From: Solirubrobacter pauli | Lineage (GTDB): Bacteria; Actinomycetota; Thermoleophilia; Solirubrobacterales; Solirubrobacteraceae | NCBI RefSeq assembly: GCF_003633755.1 | Contig: NZ_RBIL01000003.1 | Span: 186,001 to 250,000, forward strand | Direction: 5' to 3' | Length of the DNA: 64,000 nt | Part shown: in pieces, positions 23,445 to 32,086 of the stretch | Position numbering within the stretch: position 1 is the stretch's first letter | Layout of the letters: each line of letters starts with the position of its first letter | Position numbers and translations under genes: made by a program | Notes under the pieces: model-generated | What the model was told of the DNA's origin: nothing | What the model saw: only the letters and a program-made list of their open reading frames with translations | The model's database searches: none

Positions 23445-26357
23445 TTGTCAAGCCGTACCTCGCTGGGCGCGCTCGCGGCGCTCACGGTCGCCGCTGCCGC
23501 GGCCGTCGCCGCGCCCGCTCACGCGATCAACTACATCCAGGCCGCCAACGGGATCACGTGGGACGTCAACGACGCCGCGATGCCCGGCCTGGACACGGGC
23601 AGCATCCGCGCCACGACCGACAGCGCGGTCCTGAGCGTCGCCGGCCTGCGCGTCAGCGTCGACCAGCCCGCCAAGCACCGCATGGACGGCGAGCTGCTGC
23701 GCGGGTTCGGGCTCACCTTCGACGGCGTCGACGCGTTCACGACGACCAAGGCGGTGGACCTCGGCGGGATCGAGATCCGCCGCCAGGTGCGGTTCGAGCG
23801 CACCGCGACGTGGGGCCGCTGGCTCGACTCGTTCAAGAACACGACGAGCAGCCCCCGGGCGATCAAGGTCACGTTCGGCGGCATCTTCGGCCAGAACAAC
23901 GGCGAGAACCAGTCCGAGATCGTCGACAGCTCCACGGGCGACACGGCCGTGACCGCCGCGGACAGCTGGGTCGAGCACGCGACGCCGACCGCCGCGGCCA
24001 CGTCGCCCACGTCCGGCCCGTCGCAGAACGGCCCGTCCGCGATCGTCCTCGGCACCCCGGGCACGCGCGGCGCGCTCACGCGGACCGGCATCTTCAGCTC
24101 GCACAACCCGTTCGGCTCCACGCTCCCGGCCGACGGGTTCGACGCGAACCTGCGCGGCTACATCCGCACGCTCACCCTCCAGCCGGGCGAGACCGTCTCG
24201 CTCGTGCACTTCGTCGTCGTCGGGCGCAACGAGCGGGACGCCGCGCGCCCCGCCGGCACGCAGATCGCGGCCGTGCGCACCGCCGCCGCGGCGCTCGCCT
24301 CCGCGCCGGTGCTGGACGACCTGAGCGTCGGCCAGAAGTGCACGATCGTCAACTTCCAGGTCGCCGGGCTCGACTGCTCGACCGTGACCGCGCCGCAGCC
24401 GGAGCACGACTCCCCGACGGTGCGCGAGACGCCGGTCACGACCTCGCCGTACGACGTCGTCGGCAAGACGCTCACGCAGCTGCAGGCGGACATGGCGTCG
24501 GGCAAGACGACCTCCCAGCAGATCGTCCGCGCCTACCTCGACCGGATCGCCGCGTACGACACGGGCCAGTTCGGCCTGCACTCGTTCATCAAGGTCGCCG
24601 ACGACGCGATGGCGCAGGCCAAGGCCGCCGACGAGGCGCGCGCCGCCGGCAAGACGGGCGATCTGCTCGGCATCCCCGTGGCCGTGAAGGACCTGTACGA
24701 CACCAAGGACATGCCGATGACGCACGGCTCCCTGGTGTTCGAGGGTTACCGGCCGCAGAAGGACGCGTTCCAGGTCGCGCGGATGCGCGAGGCGGGCGCG
24801 ATCATCATCGGCAAGACCAACATGTCCGAGTTCGCGAACTCGGGCCGTCACTCCGAGAGCCCGTGGGGCCAGGTGTGGAACGCGATCCAGCCATCCTCGA
24901 CCTCGCAGGGCTCGTCCGGTGGCTCGGGCGCCTCGGTGGCCGCGTCGTTCGCGGCGTTCTCGATGGGCTCGCAGACCGGCGTGTCGCTGTACGCCCCGAG
25001 CGCAGCCGGCGGCCTGGTGTCGCTGCGCGGCACGGACGGCCTCAGCTCCGGCGCGGGCGTCGCGCCGCTCACGTTCCTGCAGGACTACGCCGGCCCGATC
25101 GCGCGCACCGTGACCGACCTCGCGAAGATCCTCAACGTCACGACCGGCACCGATCCGGAGGACGTCGGCACGGTGCAGGCCGACGCCGACGCCAAGCGCC
25201 CGAAGGACTGGACGACGATGCTCAAGGCCGACGCGCTCAAGGGCGCGAAGATCGGTCTGGTGCCCGGCCAGTTCACGACGCCCTCGTACGGCACGCAGGG
25301 CTCGATCGACCGCTACAACGCGATCATCGCCCAGCTCAAGACAGCCGGTGTCGAGTTCGTCGACATGACCGGCAGCGTCGCGGCGCCGCCGAACCTGCCC
25401 GGCAACCCCAACCTCGGCCACGAGGGCTGGTTCGAGTGGATCCGCACCCATCCGAACTCGCCGTACGCGCATCCGAACGAGATCATCGCGTCGCCCAAGA
25501 AGCTGCCGTACAACCGCTCGACGACGGCGAACGCGATCGACATGACCGACGCCCAGGTGCAGGCCGCGCGTGACCGCCGGACGGCGTACAAGGAGGAGTG
25601 GGCGAAGTACCTGAACGCCAACGGCGTCGACGCGGTCCTCTATCCCGGCAACACGTCGGACTTCTCCGACAACGACACCGCGGCGCTCGGCGCGTCGTTC
25701 GGCTCGCCGCCCACGTCGAACATCGGCATTCCCGGCATGGTCGTGCCGGTCGGCCTGAACGACCACGGCCACCCGCTCTCGATGCAGTTCGTCGGGCGCG
25801 CGTGGGACGACGCGAAGATGGTGAGCTTCGGGTACGCGCTCGAGCAGCTCGCCTCGACGCCGATCGAGGCCAAGAAGCTGCCGCGGCTCCCCTACGACGC
25901 GACGGCCACGCCGGTCGACGTGGAGATCGAGAAGGCCCCGGAGCCCACGACGCAGGCACCCGCGCCCGTGCCGTCCACCAACACGGTGCCGACGGTCCCC
26001 GCGACGGTCTCGAGCGCCGCGACGAAGGCACCGGTCCTCGCGCGGCGGTTCTCGGCCCGCACGACGCGGCTGGGCAAGCGCACCCTGCGGACGACCGGCA
26101 CCGTGCTGCTCCCGAGCGGGCTGACGCGGGCGAGCGCGTGTGGCGGCGGCAAGGTGCAGGTCACGGTCAAGGCCGGCAAGCGGACGCTCTCCACGCGCAC
26201 GGCGACGCTGGGCGCGAAGTGCACGTTCACCTCGCGGGTGACGCTGCGGGCGGCCTCGCTCCGCGGCGCCTCGCGCGTGACCGTCCAGGTGCGGTTCCTG
26301 GGCAGCGCGGCGCTCAAGCCCGAGTCGGCGGGCGCGACGCGCGTGTCGGTGCGCTGA
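23445..26357 (+). CDS. Large secreted amidase-signature enzyme
   Basis: 970-aa exported protein starting at TTG 23445 (GGGAG upstream), signal peptide SLGALAALTVAAAAAVAAPAHA. Residues about 28-310 form a beta-rich domain I do not recognise. Residues about 345-825 are an amidase-signature hydrolase with the Lys-cisSer-Ser triad K415 (IPVAVKDLYDT), S490 (GSSGG block) and S514 (TGVSLYAPS); the normal GGSIR after the nucleophile is changed to GVSLYAP. A Pro/Thr-rich linker and a C-terminal Ig-like domain of about 100 aa with two Cys follow. Amidase-signature enzymes cleave amides or peptides; extracellular action is likely. Almost twice the usual family length. Confidence 0.9.
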   Translation: MSSRTSLGALAALTVAAAAAVAAPAHAINYIQAANGITWDVNDAAMPGLDTGSIRATTDSAVLSVAGLRVSVDQPAKHRMDGELLRGFGLTFDGVDAFTTTKAVDLGGIEIRRQVRFERTATWGRWLDSFKNTTSSPRAIKVTFGGIFGQNNGENQSEIVDSSTGDTAVTAADSWVEHATPTAAATSPTSGPSQNGPSAIVLGTPGTRGALTRTGIFSSHNPFGSTLPADGFDANLRGYIRTLTLQPGETVSLVHFVVVGRNERDAARPAGTQIAAVRTAAAALASAPVLDDLSVGQKCTIVNFQVAGLDCSTVTAPQPEHDSPTVRETPVTTSPYDVVGKTLTQLQADMASGKTTSQQIVRAYLDRIAAYDTGQFGLHSFIKVADDAMAQAKAADEARAAGKTGDLLGIPVAVKDLYDTKDMPMTHGSLVFEGYRPQKDAFQVARMREAGAIIIGKTNMSEFANSGRHSESPWGQVWNAIQPSSTSQGSSGGSGASVAASFAAFSMGSQTGVSLYAPSAAGGLVSLRGTDGLSSGAGVAPLTFLQDYAGPIARTVTDLAKILNVTTGTDPEDVGTVQADADAKRPKDWTTMLKADALKGAKIGLVPGQFTTPSYGTQGSIDRYNAIIAQLKTAGVEFVDMTGSVAAPPNLPGNPNLGHEGWFEWIRTHPNSPYAHPNEIIASPKKLPYNRSTTANAIDMTDAQVQAARDRRTAYKEEWAKYLNANGVDAVLYPGNTSDFSDNDTAALGASFGSPPTSNIGIPGMVVPVGLNDHGHPLSMQFVGRAWDDAKMVSFGYALEQLASTPIEAKKLPRLPYDATATPVDVEIEKAPEPTTQAPAPVPSTNTVPTVPATVSSAATKAPVLARRFSARTTRLGKRTLRTTGTVLLPSGLTRASACGGGKVQVTVKAGKRTLSTRTATLGAKCTFTSRVTLRAASLRGASRVTVQVRFLGSAALKPESAGATRVSVR

Positions 26358-26362
26358 GCGGC

Positions 26363-26394
26363 GGCCGCGCCGGGCCTTCGGGTCCGGCGCGGCC
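26363..26394 (+). terminator. UUCG-tetraloop terminator after the amidase gene
   Basis: GGCCGCGCCGG (26363-26373) pairs with CCGGCGCGGCC (26384-26394); the inner bases continue the stem to a CC-TTCG-GG tetraloop. About 14 bp including one G-U pair, beginning 6 bp after the stop codon. Confidence 0.8.
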
Positions 26395-26412
26395 TTCAGC
26401 TACGGTCGGTGC

Positions 26413-27327
26413 GTGCTCGACGGGCTGACCGATGACCACGCCGCGGCGGTCGCCCGGCGCTTCCCGGACGGGGAGACGTGGCTGGCCGGCCTCGAGGCGC
26501 GGCTCGCCGAGGTGGTGGCGCGCTGGCGGCTGACGCCGCTGCGCCCGCTGCCGGGCGGGATCGGCGGCTACCTGCTCGACGTGCGCACCGCCGACGGTCG
26601 CGACGCCGTGCTCAAGCTCTCCCCCACGGGCGGCGCGCAGGGCGCGGCGAACCGGCTCGAGGCCTACGCGCTGCGGCGCTGGGCCGGCGACGGCGCCGCG
26701 CGGATGCTCGGCGTCGACCTCGCCGCGGGCGCGCTGCTGCTCGAGCGCTGCCGCCCGGGCGCCACGCTGGACACATTGGGCGACGAGGAGATGCTCGAGC
26801 ACGGCTGCGGGCTCGCCCGCCGCCTCCAGCGCCCGGCCGACGACGAGGATCTGCTGATCCTTCCCCGCGCGGCCGAGGAAGTGGCGATCCGCGCGCAGCG
26901 CTTCGGCGGGCTGATGGACGCGCTCGGGCACCCGTTCTCCCCTGCGCGCGAGCAGGAGATCGGGGCGCTGCACCGCGCGCTCGCGACCGGGGACGGAGCG
27001 CCGGTCGCGTGCCACGGCGACCTGAACCCCGGCAACGTCCTCGCCCACGACGGCGGCCACGTCGCCGTGGACCCGCTGCCCGTCCTGGCCGACGCCGCCT
27101 ACGACGCCGTCTCGCTCGTCTGGGCCAAGCGCTCGTGGCTGCTCGCCCAGCCCGACCGCGCGGAGATCCTCCGCCGGCGCATCGCGATCGCTTCCGACGT
27201 GCTCGACGCGGACGCCGAGCACGTGCGGGCGTGGGCGCTCGTGCGGCTCACCGGGGTGCTCGACGAGCGCTCCGAGTGGGGCGGCTACGACACCGCGCCG
27301 TTCGTCGCGCTGGCCGAGCTGCTGTAG
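26413..27327 (+). CDS. Aminoglycoside phosphotransferase (streptomycin 6-kinase-like)
   Basis: 304-aa kinase of the APH(6)/hydroxyurea-resistance family. ATP lysine K68 (AVLKLSP), Brenner motif HGDLNPGN (H201, D203, N208) and the Mg aspartate D220 (VAVDPLPVL, in place of the usual D-P-K). N-terminal WRLTPLRPLPGG-type start matches streptomycin kinases. Starts at GTG 26413. Many soil actinobacteria carry such genes as intrinsic or silent resistance, so resistance is plausible but not shown. Its last 43 bp overlap the convergent cyclopropane synthase gene. Confidence 0.85.
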   Translation: MLDGLTDDHAAAVARRFPDGETWLAGLEARLAEVVARWRLTPLRPLPGGIGGYLLDVRTADGRDAVLKLSPTGGAQGAANRLEAYALRRWAGDGAARMLGVDLAAGALLLERCRPGATLDTLGDEEMLEHGCGLARRLQRPADDEDLLILPRAAEEVAIRAQRFGGLMDALGHPFSPAREQEIGALHRALATGDGAPVACHGDLNPGNVLAHDGGHVAVDPLPVLADAAYDAVSLVWAKRSWLLAQPDRAEILRRRIAIASDVLDADAEHVRAWALVRLTGVLDERSEWGGYDTAPFVALAELL

Positions 27328-28652
27328 GCCGGCACGCCACGGCGCGCCCACGTGCGGGTCCGGGTCTCGCAAGCGCCACCGCCGCGGATCGCGTCGGCGC
27401 GCTGGAGCGGAAGCCCGTGCGGCGCGCCGTCCCGCGCGGAGAGCACCTGGTAGACGGTCACGTCGCCCTCCTCGAACCCGAGCGCGGAGCCGAGCATGTA
27501 CAGCCGCCAGACGCGGGCGCGCTCCTCGCCGACCTCGGCCACGGCGGCGTCCCACGCACCGGTGAGGTTCGCGACCCAGCGGCGCAGCGTGAGCGCGTAG
27601 TGCTCGCGCAGCGACTCCACGTCGCGCACCTCGAACCCGTTGCGCTCCATCGCCACCATCACGTCGGTGACCGGCGACAGCTCGCCGTCCGGGAACACGT
27701 AGCGGTAGATGAACGTGTCCGCCGCCGGCGGGTCCGAGTGCAACCGCGCGATGCCGTGGTTGAGGAACAGGCCGCCGGGCACGAGCAGCTCGTGGACCGC
27801 GGCGGTGTAGTGGGCGAGCTCGCCGCGCCCGACGTGCTCGTACATGCCGACGCTGGCGATCTTGTCGAACGGGCCGTCGGTGATCTCGCGATAGTCCTGC
27901 ACGCGGATCTCGATCCGGTCGCTCAAGCCGGCGTCGGCGATCCGGGTGCGCGCGAGCGCGGCCTGCGCCTCGCTGAGGGTCACACCCACGCCGCTGACGC
28001 CGTACTCGCGCGCCGCGTGGATCAGGAGCGAGCCCCAGCCGCAGCCGATGTCCAGCAACCGCTCGCCCGGCTGCAGGCGCAGCTTGCGGCAGATGCGGTC
28101 CAGCTTGCGCGCCTGCGCCGCTTCGAGCGTCTCCGCCGGCTCGGCGAAGTACGCGCACGAGTAGACCATGCTCGGCCCCAGCAGCTGCTCGTAGAACCGG
28201 TTGGACACGTCGTAGTGATGCTGGATGGCGGCCTTGTCGCGCCCGAGCGAGTGCAGCCGGCCGGTGCGCGGCGCCTCGGTCGCGGGCACGGGGGCCTTGA
28301 GCAGGGCGGGCCCGGCGATCCGCGCGGCGCTGAGCGCCAGGCGCGCGAGGTCGCGCTTGGACAGCGGGATGTGGAAGCTGCCGCGCAGCCGCAGGATCGC
28401 TTCCAGGTCCGCGTCGTCGGGCACGTCGACCGCGCCGGTCACCCAGGCGCGCGCGAGCCCGATCTGGTTCGGGGAGCGAAGGACGTACGCGATCGCGGCC
28501 GGATCGCGTACCTCGACGACGGGCGCGCCGCCCTCGAGCACGCTGCCGTCCCAGAAGCGCAGCGTGACGGGAAGGGCCGGGACGTCAACGCCCGCCAGCG
28601 CACGCCGGACCGCCGAGGCGATCTCCGGCTGCCGCACGAGAGGTAGTTGCAT
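27285..28652 (-). CDS. Cyclopropane-fatty-acyl-phospholipid synthase family methyltransferase
   Basis: 455-aa SAM-dependent enzyme that adds a methylene (or methyl) to double bonds of membrane lipid acyl chains. An N-terminal SCP2-like lipid-binding part precedes IQHHYDVSNRFYEQLLGPSMVYSCAYF (145 onward). SAM motif DIGCGWGS is at 201-208, followed by GVTLSEAQ and the GMYEHVG block. After the usual end (VYQVLSARD...GLPLQR) there are about 40 extra residues without family character, and these overlap the convergent kinase gene. A -10 TATATT at 28666-28661 lies 8 bp before the ATG, suggesting a nearly leaderless transcript. Confidence 0.93.
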   Translation of the reverse strand: MQLPLVRQPEIASAVRRALAGVDVPALPVTLRFWDGSVLEGGAPVVEVRDPAAIAYVLRSPNQIGLARAWVTGAVDVPDDADLEAILRLRGSFHIPLSKRDLARLALSAARIAGPALLKAPVPATEAPRTGRLHSLGRDKAAIQHHYDVSNRFYEQLLGPSMVYSCAYFAEPAETLEAAQARKLDRICRKLRLQPGERLLDIGCGWGSLLIHAAREYGVSGVGVTLSEAQAALARTRIADAGLSDRIEIRVQDYREITDGPFDKIASVGMYEHVGRGELAHYTAAVHELLVPGGLFLNHGIARLHSDPPAADTFIYRYVFPDGELSPVTDVMVAMERNGFEVRDVESLREHYALTLRRWVANLTGAWDAAVAEVGEERARVWRLYMLGSALGFEEGDVTVYQVLSARDGAPHGLPLQRADAIRGGGACETRTRTWARRGVPAYSSSASATNGAVS

Positions 28653-28777
28653 AGCTCAACAATATACAGAGTTGCGTTTTGCAACCCAGTCGATGGTCAT
28701 GTAGATCTGCCCCTTCCGCCCGTCTCTTCATCGGTTAGGGTTGCACGTACGTGTAGGGAAGACTGAGGAGGCCTGCC
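28653..28777. promoter_or_regulatory. Divergent promoter region: lipid methyltransferase / hemocyanin-like gene
   Basis: An unusually AT-rich 30 bp (28655-28685) holds a TATATT -10 for the minus-strand gene and a small inverted repeat GTTGC-GTTTT-GCAAC (28671-28685). Toward the plus-strand gene there is a 10-bp palindrome CACGTACGTG (28744-28753) and a GAGGAGG ribosome site. Confidence 0.5.
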
Positions 28778-30682
28778 GTGCCGATCGACGTCGAGCTGCA
28801 GGAGCGGGTCAACGCCCTGCTCGCGCCGGACACCGAAGCCGCGGATGTGCGCGAGACGTCGGTGCCACTGCCGTTCTCGCCGTTCATCCCCGCTCATGCG
28901 CGGCGCGCGGCGGAGGTCGCGTCGACCTTGTTCGCCGCGGAGCAGGCGCGTGGTGTCGCGGGAGCGATCGCGGCGGCGGAGGACGCGGTGGTGACGGAGT
29001 CGTCACGCGGCCTCGTCAAGCGGGCGCTCAAGTCGTTCGTCACCCACAGCGCGGCGGCCCGTGCGGTCGTCGCGCTCCCGGCGGAGACCGCGGTGGACAG
29101 CGACGTCCCGCTCCCACCGGGCGAGCACGACCGCGCCGACGCCCCGAGCCGGACGCTGCCGGCCACCGAGCAGGTGCTCGACTGGTACCGGGAGGACCCG
29201 TTCGCCAACGAGCACCACGCGCACTGGCACGACGTCTGGAACACGGGCGGCATCACGATGCCCGACGGCACGCAGCTCCCGACCCAGCCGCGCCAGGGCG
29301 AGCTGTTCCTCTACATGCACCGGCAGATGCTCGCCCGCTACGACACCGAGCGCCGGATCGCGGGCCTACCGGTCGCGAGCCCGTTCGAGCCGCCCTACGA
29401 CCAGCCGATCGCTGAGGGCTACGGGGCCGAGCGCTACGTCACCCGCCCCGCCGGGACCTCGCTCCGGGAGATCCGGCCGGACGCCGGGCCCGCCCAGCTC
29501 GCCGAGCGCTTCTCGAGACTGGATCAGGCGATCACCGCCGGGCACCTGACCGTGCCCGCCCTGCCGCAGCTCGGTCCGCTGGACGGCAACCAGCTCGGCG
29601 CGGCGATCGAGCCCTCGGACCTCAACACCGGCCCGAGCAGCGACCTCAGCCTCGATCACAGCGACACCGCTCCGGGCCCCTATCCCAACATCCATGGGTT
29701 CGGACACGTGCTCACCGGGATGTCCGCCGACCCGCAAGGCGGGGAGACCTGGTGGGGCGTGATGAACTACGTCGAGACCGCGATCCGCGATCCGTTCTTC
29801 TACCGCTGGCACCGGCACATCGACGACCAGGGCCGGCGCGTCGAGGACCGGCTCGGCCCGGCCGACCTGTCGGAGGCGGCCGCTCCGGGCGTGCACTTCC
29901 GCGACGACGGCACGCTCGACGTGCGGCTCGCGCTGTCGGCGCAGGTCGATGACGGCGACTTCGACGCGTTCGCGCGTGCCCGGCTCGGCGGTGCGGCCTT
30001 CGACGACCCCGACGGCCTCACGACCGACACGCTCACCACGGACTTCACGCGCTCCCGCGTGGCGTCTCCCCTACCGGTGCCCGAGAACCGGAACCAGACG
30101 TTCGTGCCCCAGGAGTCCTACTTCCAGACCCACCTGGTCCACGACCCGTTCGGCCTCTTCCTCCGTGTGGAAGCCGACGCCGACGTGCGCGCCACCGTCC
30201 GCGTCTTCCTGGTCCTCACCGAACACGTCGAGGACCGGCGCATGTGGATCGAGCTGGACAAGTTCGACCGCCACCTCACCGCGGGCGTGAACCTGATCGG
30301 CCGCCCGGACGCGCTGTCGGCGGTCATCAAGCGCAAAGGCGTGAAGGCGCCGGGAGCCAATCCGCCCGGCGACGGCACGGACCCATGGTGCGACTGCGGC
30401 TGGCCCTACAGCCTGCTGCTGCCGTCCGGGGGCACGGCCGGCGCCGACTTCACCCTCGCGGTCATCCTGACCGACTGGGCCAAGGACACGCTGGGCAGCC
30501 CGAAGACCTGCGGGTCGATGAGCTACTGCGGCGCACGCGAGAGCTACCCCGACCAGCAGCCGATGGGCTACCCCTTCCACCGTCCCTTCGGCCAAGCCGG
30601 AGTGCTCGCCACGCTGACCGCGATGGACAACGTGGCGCTTCGCCGGGTCCAGATCCGCTGCCGGCGGGAGCCGCCGGCGTAG
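28778..30682 (+). CDS. Hemocyanin/prophenoloxidase-like dicopper protein
   Basis: 634-aa protein with the architecture of arthropod hemocyanin and prophenoloxidase: N-terminal helical domain (about 1-125), dicopper helical domain (about 130-350), C-terminal Ig-like beta domain (about 375-625). CuA ligands: H147 and H151 in NEHHAHWH, H181 in GELFLYMHRQMLARYDTER. CuB ligands: H306 and H310 in HGFGH, H345 in RDPFFYRWH. C-terminal hallmarks are MWIELDKFDRHLTAGVN, CDCGWPYSLLLPSGG and YPFHRPF. No signal peptide. Starts at GTG 28778 behind GAGGAGG. The likely chemistry is O2 binding or phenol oxidation. No copper chaperone or melanin gene is adjacent. Spacing of ligands is close to that of true hemocyanins, so the fold call is firm; activity is not known. 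Confidence 0.9.
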   Translation: MPIDVELQERVNALLAPDTEAADVRETSVPLPFSPFIPAHARRAAEVASTLFAAEQARGVAGAIAAAEDAVVTESSRGLVKRALKSFVTHSAAARAVVALPAETAVDSDVPLPPGEHDRADAPSRTLPATEQVLDWYREDPFANEHHAHWHDVWNTGGITMPDGTQLPTQPRQGELFLYMHRQMLARYDTERRIAGLPVASPFEPPYDQPIAEGYGAERYVTRPAGTSLREIRPDAGPAQLAERFSRLDQAITAGHLTVPALPQLGPLDGNQLGAAIEPSDLNTGPSSDLSLDHSDTAPGPYPNIHGFGHVLTGMSADPQGGETWWGVMNYVETAIRDPFFYRWHRHIDDQGRRVEDRLGPADLSEAAAPGVHFRDDGTLDVRLALSAQVDDGDFDAFARARLGGAAFDDPDGLTTDTLTTDFTRSRVASPLPVPENRNQTFVPQESYFQTHLVHDPFGLFLRVEADADVRATVRVFLVLTEHVEDRRMWIELDKFDRHLTAGVNLIGRPDALSAVIKRKGVKAPGANPPGDGTDPWCDCGWPYSLLLPSGGTAGADFTLAVILTDWAKDTLGSPKTCGSMSYCGARESYPDQQPMGYPFHRPFGQAGVLATLTAMDNVALRRVQIRCRREPPA

Positions 30683-30751
30683 CGGTGTCCGGGACGCGCT
30701 CGGCGAGCGCACGGCGCAGGACGGAACGTCGTCTCGCCAACGCGTCGGTGA

Positions 30752-30766
30752 GGTGATCCAATCACC
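30752..30766. promoter_or_regulatory. Small inverted repeat upstream of the 20-codon ORF
   Basis: GGTGA-TCCAA-TCACC, perfect 5-bp arms, 66 bp before the small ORF. It may be an operator for the nearby HTH regulator or part of a leader hairpin; weak on its own. Confidence 0.35.
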
Positions 30767-30832
30767 GTACATCTGCCGAGCGGCGTGCGTCTTCGTCCCA
30801 CGTGCGCCATGGTCACGGAAAGGGGGGTGCAA

Positions 30833-30895
30833 ATGCAGATCAACGCGACGGATCGTCCGGTCGTCAACGAGTCGGGCTTCTGGAAGGGCGCCTAG
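30833..30895 (+). CDS. Possible 20-aa peptide gene
   Basis: ATG at 30833 to TAG at 30895, coding MQINATDRPVVNESGFWKGA, with a strong purine-rich ribosome site AAGGGGGG 6 bp upstream. No family recognised. Position: 150 bp after the hemocyanin-like gene and 80 bp before the first HTH regulator. It could be a leader peptide, a precursor peptide or a signalling peptide. Existence rests only on the ribosome site and the non-repetitive, mixed composition. Confidence 0.4.
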   Translation: MQINATDRPVVNESGFWKGA

Positions 30896-30975
30896 TCCAC
30901 CGCGCCGCGCGCCGTCCACGCAAGCGGCCGGCGCGCGGTGGTCGGTCCCGAGGCGGGCTGTGCGAGCATCCGCCG

Positions 30976-31521
30976 GTGGCTGATCGCCTCCCCGTCGCGC
31001 TGAGCCATCCGCTGCGCCGGCGGCTGCTGTTCGAGTACACCCTCGCCGTCACCAGCCCGAGCCAGGTGGCGCACCGGCTCTCGGAACCCGTGAACCGCGT
31101 CGCCTACCACACCGGCATCCTGCTGCGGGACGGCTTCGTCGAGCTGGTGAGGACCGAGCGCCGCCGTGGCGCGCTGAGCCGCTTCTACCACGCCGCCGTG
31201 CCCGCGTTCCTCGAGGATGAGGATTGGCGGACGCTCCCCGGCACGACCCGCCGCGTGCTCGCCCTCGGCGCCCTCGAGCACGTCTACGAGGACGTCCGGC
31301 GCGCCGCTCTGGCCGGCGGCTTCGACGGGCCGCAGGTCCAGCTCACCCGCTCGCCGCTGCTGCTCGACGAGGACGGCGCCGACGCCCTGGCCGCGCTCCT
31401 GAGGACCGCCTTCGCCGAGCTCGAGGCGATCGTCGCCGACGCGACCGCCCGCGACGCGGCGGACCGCGCCGCCTACGAGGTCGTGATGCTGGCCTACGAG
31501 CGCACGCCGAAAGCGCTCTGA
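30976..31521 (+). CDS. Winged-helix (ArsR-like) transcriptional regulator
   Basis: 181-aa regulator starting at GTG 30976 (MADRLPVALSHPLRRRLLFEY). ArsR-type opening ALSHPLRRRLL and HTH SPSQVAHRLSEPVNRVAYHTGILLRDGFVELVRTERRRG, then a wing and a helical C-terminal domain of about 100 aa that is shared with the convergent gene at 31494-32066. No metal-binding Cys pair. Probably regulates itself or the hemocyanin-like gene upstream (inference). Confidence 0.85.
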   Translation: MADRLPVALSHPLRRRLLFEYTLAVTSPSQVAHRLSEPVNRVAYHTGILLRDGFVELVRTERRRGALSRFYHAAVPAFLEDEDWRTLPGTTRRVLALGALEHVYEDVRRAALAGGFDGPQVQLTRSPLLLDEDGADALAALLRTAFAELEAIVADATARDAADRAAYEVVMLAYERTPKAL

Positions 31522-32066
31522 CGCTCATCCATCTCGAACCCGGCCAGCACCACGTCGACACGCCGACGGCCATCGGCGGCGCGTCGGTCGGCGGCGGCCT
31601 GGATCGCCTCGAGCTCATCCACCAGGCGACGCAGCAGGATCGCCACGTCCCGCCGGGCGACGGCGTCGAGCTGCACCGGCAACCGGCTCAGGTGCGCGGT
31701 CCGCGCGTCGAACGCGCCCGCCAGCGCCGCCTCCCAACTCGTCTCGGTGATCGACGCGAGCGCACCGCGGACGAGCATCCGCCGGGCACCCGGTGCCAGC
31801 CGGGCCCACTCCTCGTCCTCGATGGTCGCGTCGGCGACGGCGCGATAGACGTGTGCGGTGCCGCCCCGCCGCCGCTCGGTCCGCACGAGCTCCAGGAACC
31901 CGTGCTCGCGCAGCACCCCCGTGTGGTAGCTGACGAGGTTGAGCGGCCTCCCGAGGCGACGGGCGACATCGCTCGGGCTCGCGGGACTGCCCGCGTACTC
32001 GTACAGCACGCGGTGACGCAACGCGTTCGCGTACAGCCAGCCGTCGGCGGCCCGGGCCATACGCAC
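31494..32066 (-). CDS. Winged-helix (ArsR-like) regulator, paralogue of its convergent neighbour
   Basis: 190-aa regulator. HTH region SPSDVARRLGRPLNLVSYHTGVLREHGFLELVRTERRRGG and the following ARRMLVRGALASITE / FDARTAHLSRLPVQLD blocks align along the whole length with the protein encoded at 30976-31521. ATG at 32066 (a second ATG at 32060). Its 3' end overlaps the convergent paralogue by 28 bp. The pair looks like an old inverted duplication. Targets unknown. Confidence 0.85.
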   Translation of the reverse strand: MRMARAADGWLYANALRHRVLYEYAGSPASPSDVARRLGRPLNLVSYHTGVLREHGFLELVRTERRRGGTAHVYRAVADATIEDEEWARLAPGARRMLVRGALASITETSWEAALAGAFDARTAHLSRLPVQLDAVARRDVAILLRRLVDELEAIQAAADRRAADGRRRVDVVLAGFEMDERQSAFGVRS

Positions 32067-32086
32067 GATCCTCTCAGAACCGGTGC

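Noticed and set aside
23448-25772. Open frame of about 770 codons on the minus strand opposite the amidase gene
   Set aside because: Arg/Val/Gly-biased composition typical of antisense frames in high-GC DNA; the plus strand has a signal peptide, catalytic triad and terminator.
28778-30682. Calling the dicopper protein a bacterial tyrosinase
   Set aside because: Bacterial tyrosinases are about 270-300 aa and lack the N-terminal and Ig-like domains; the ligand contexts here match hemocyanins.
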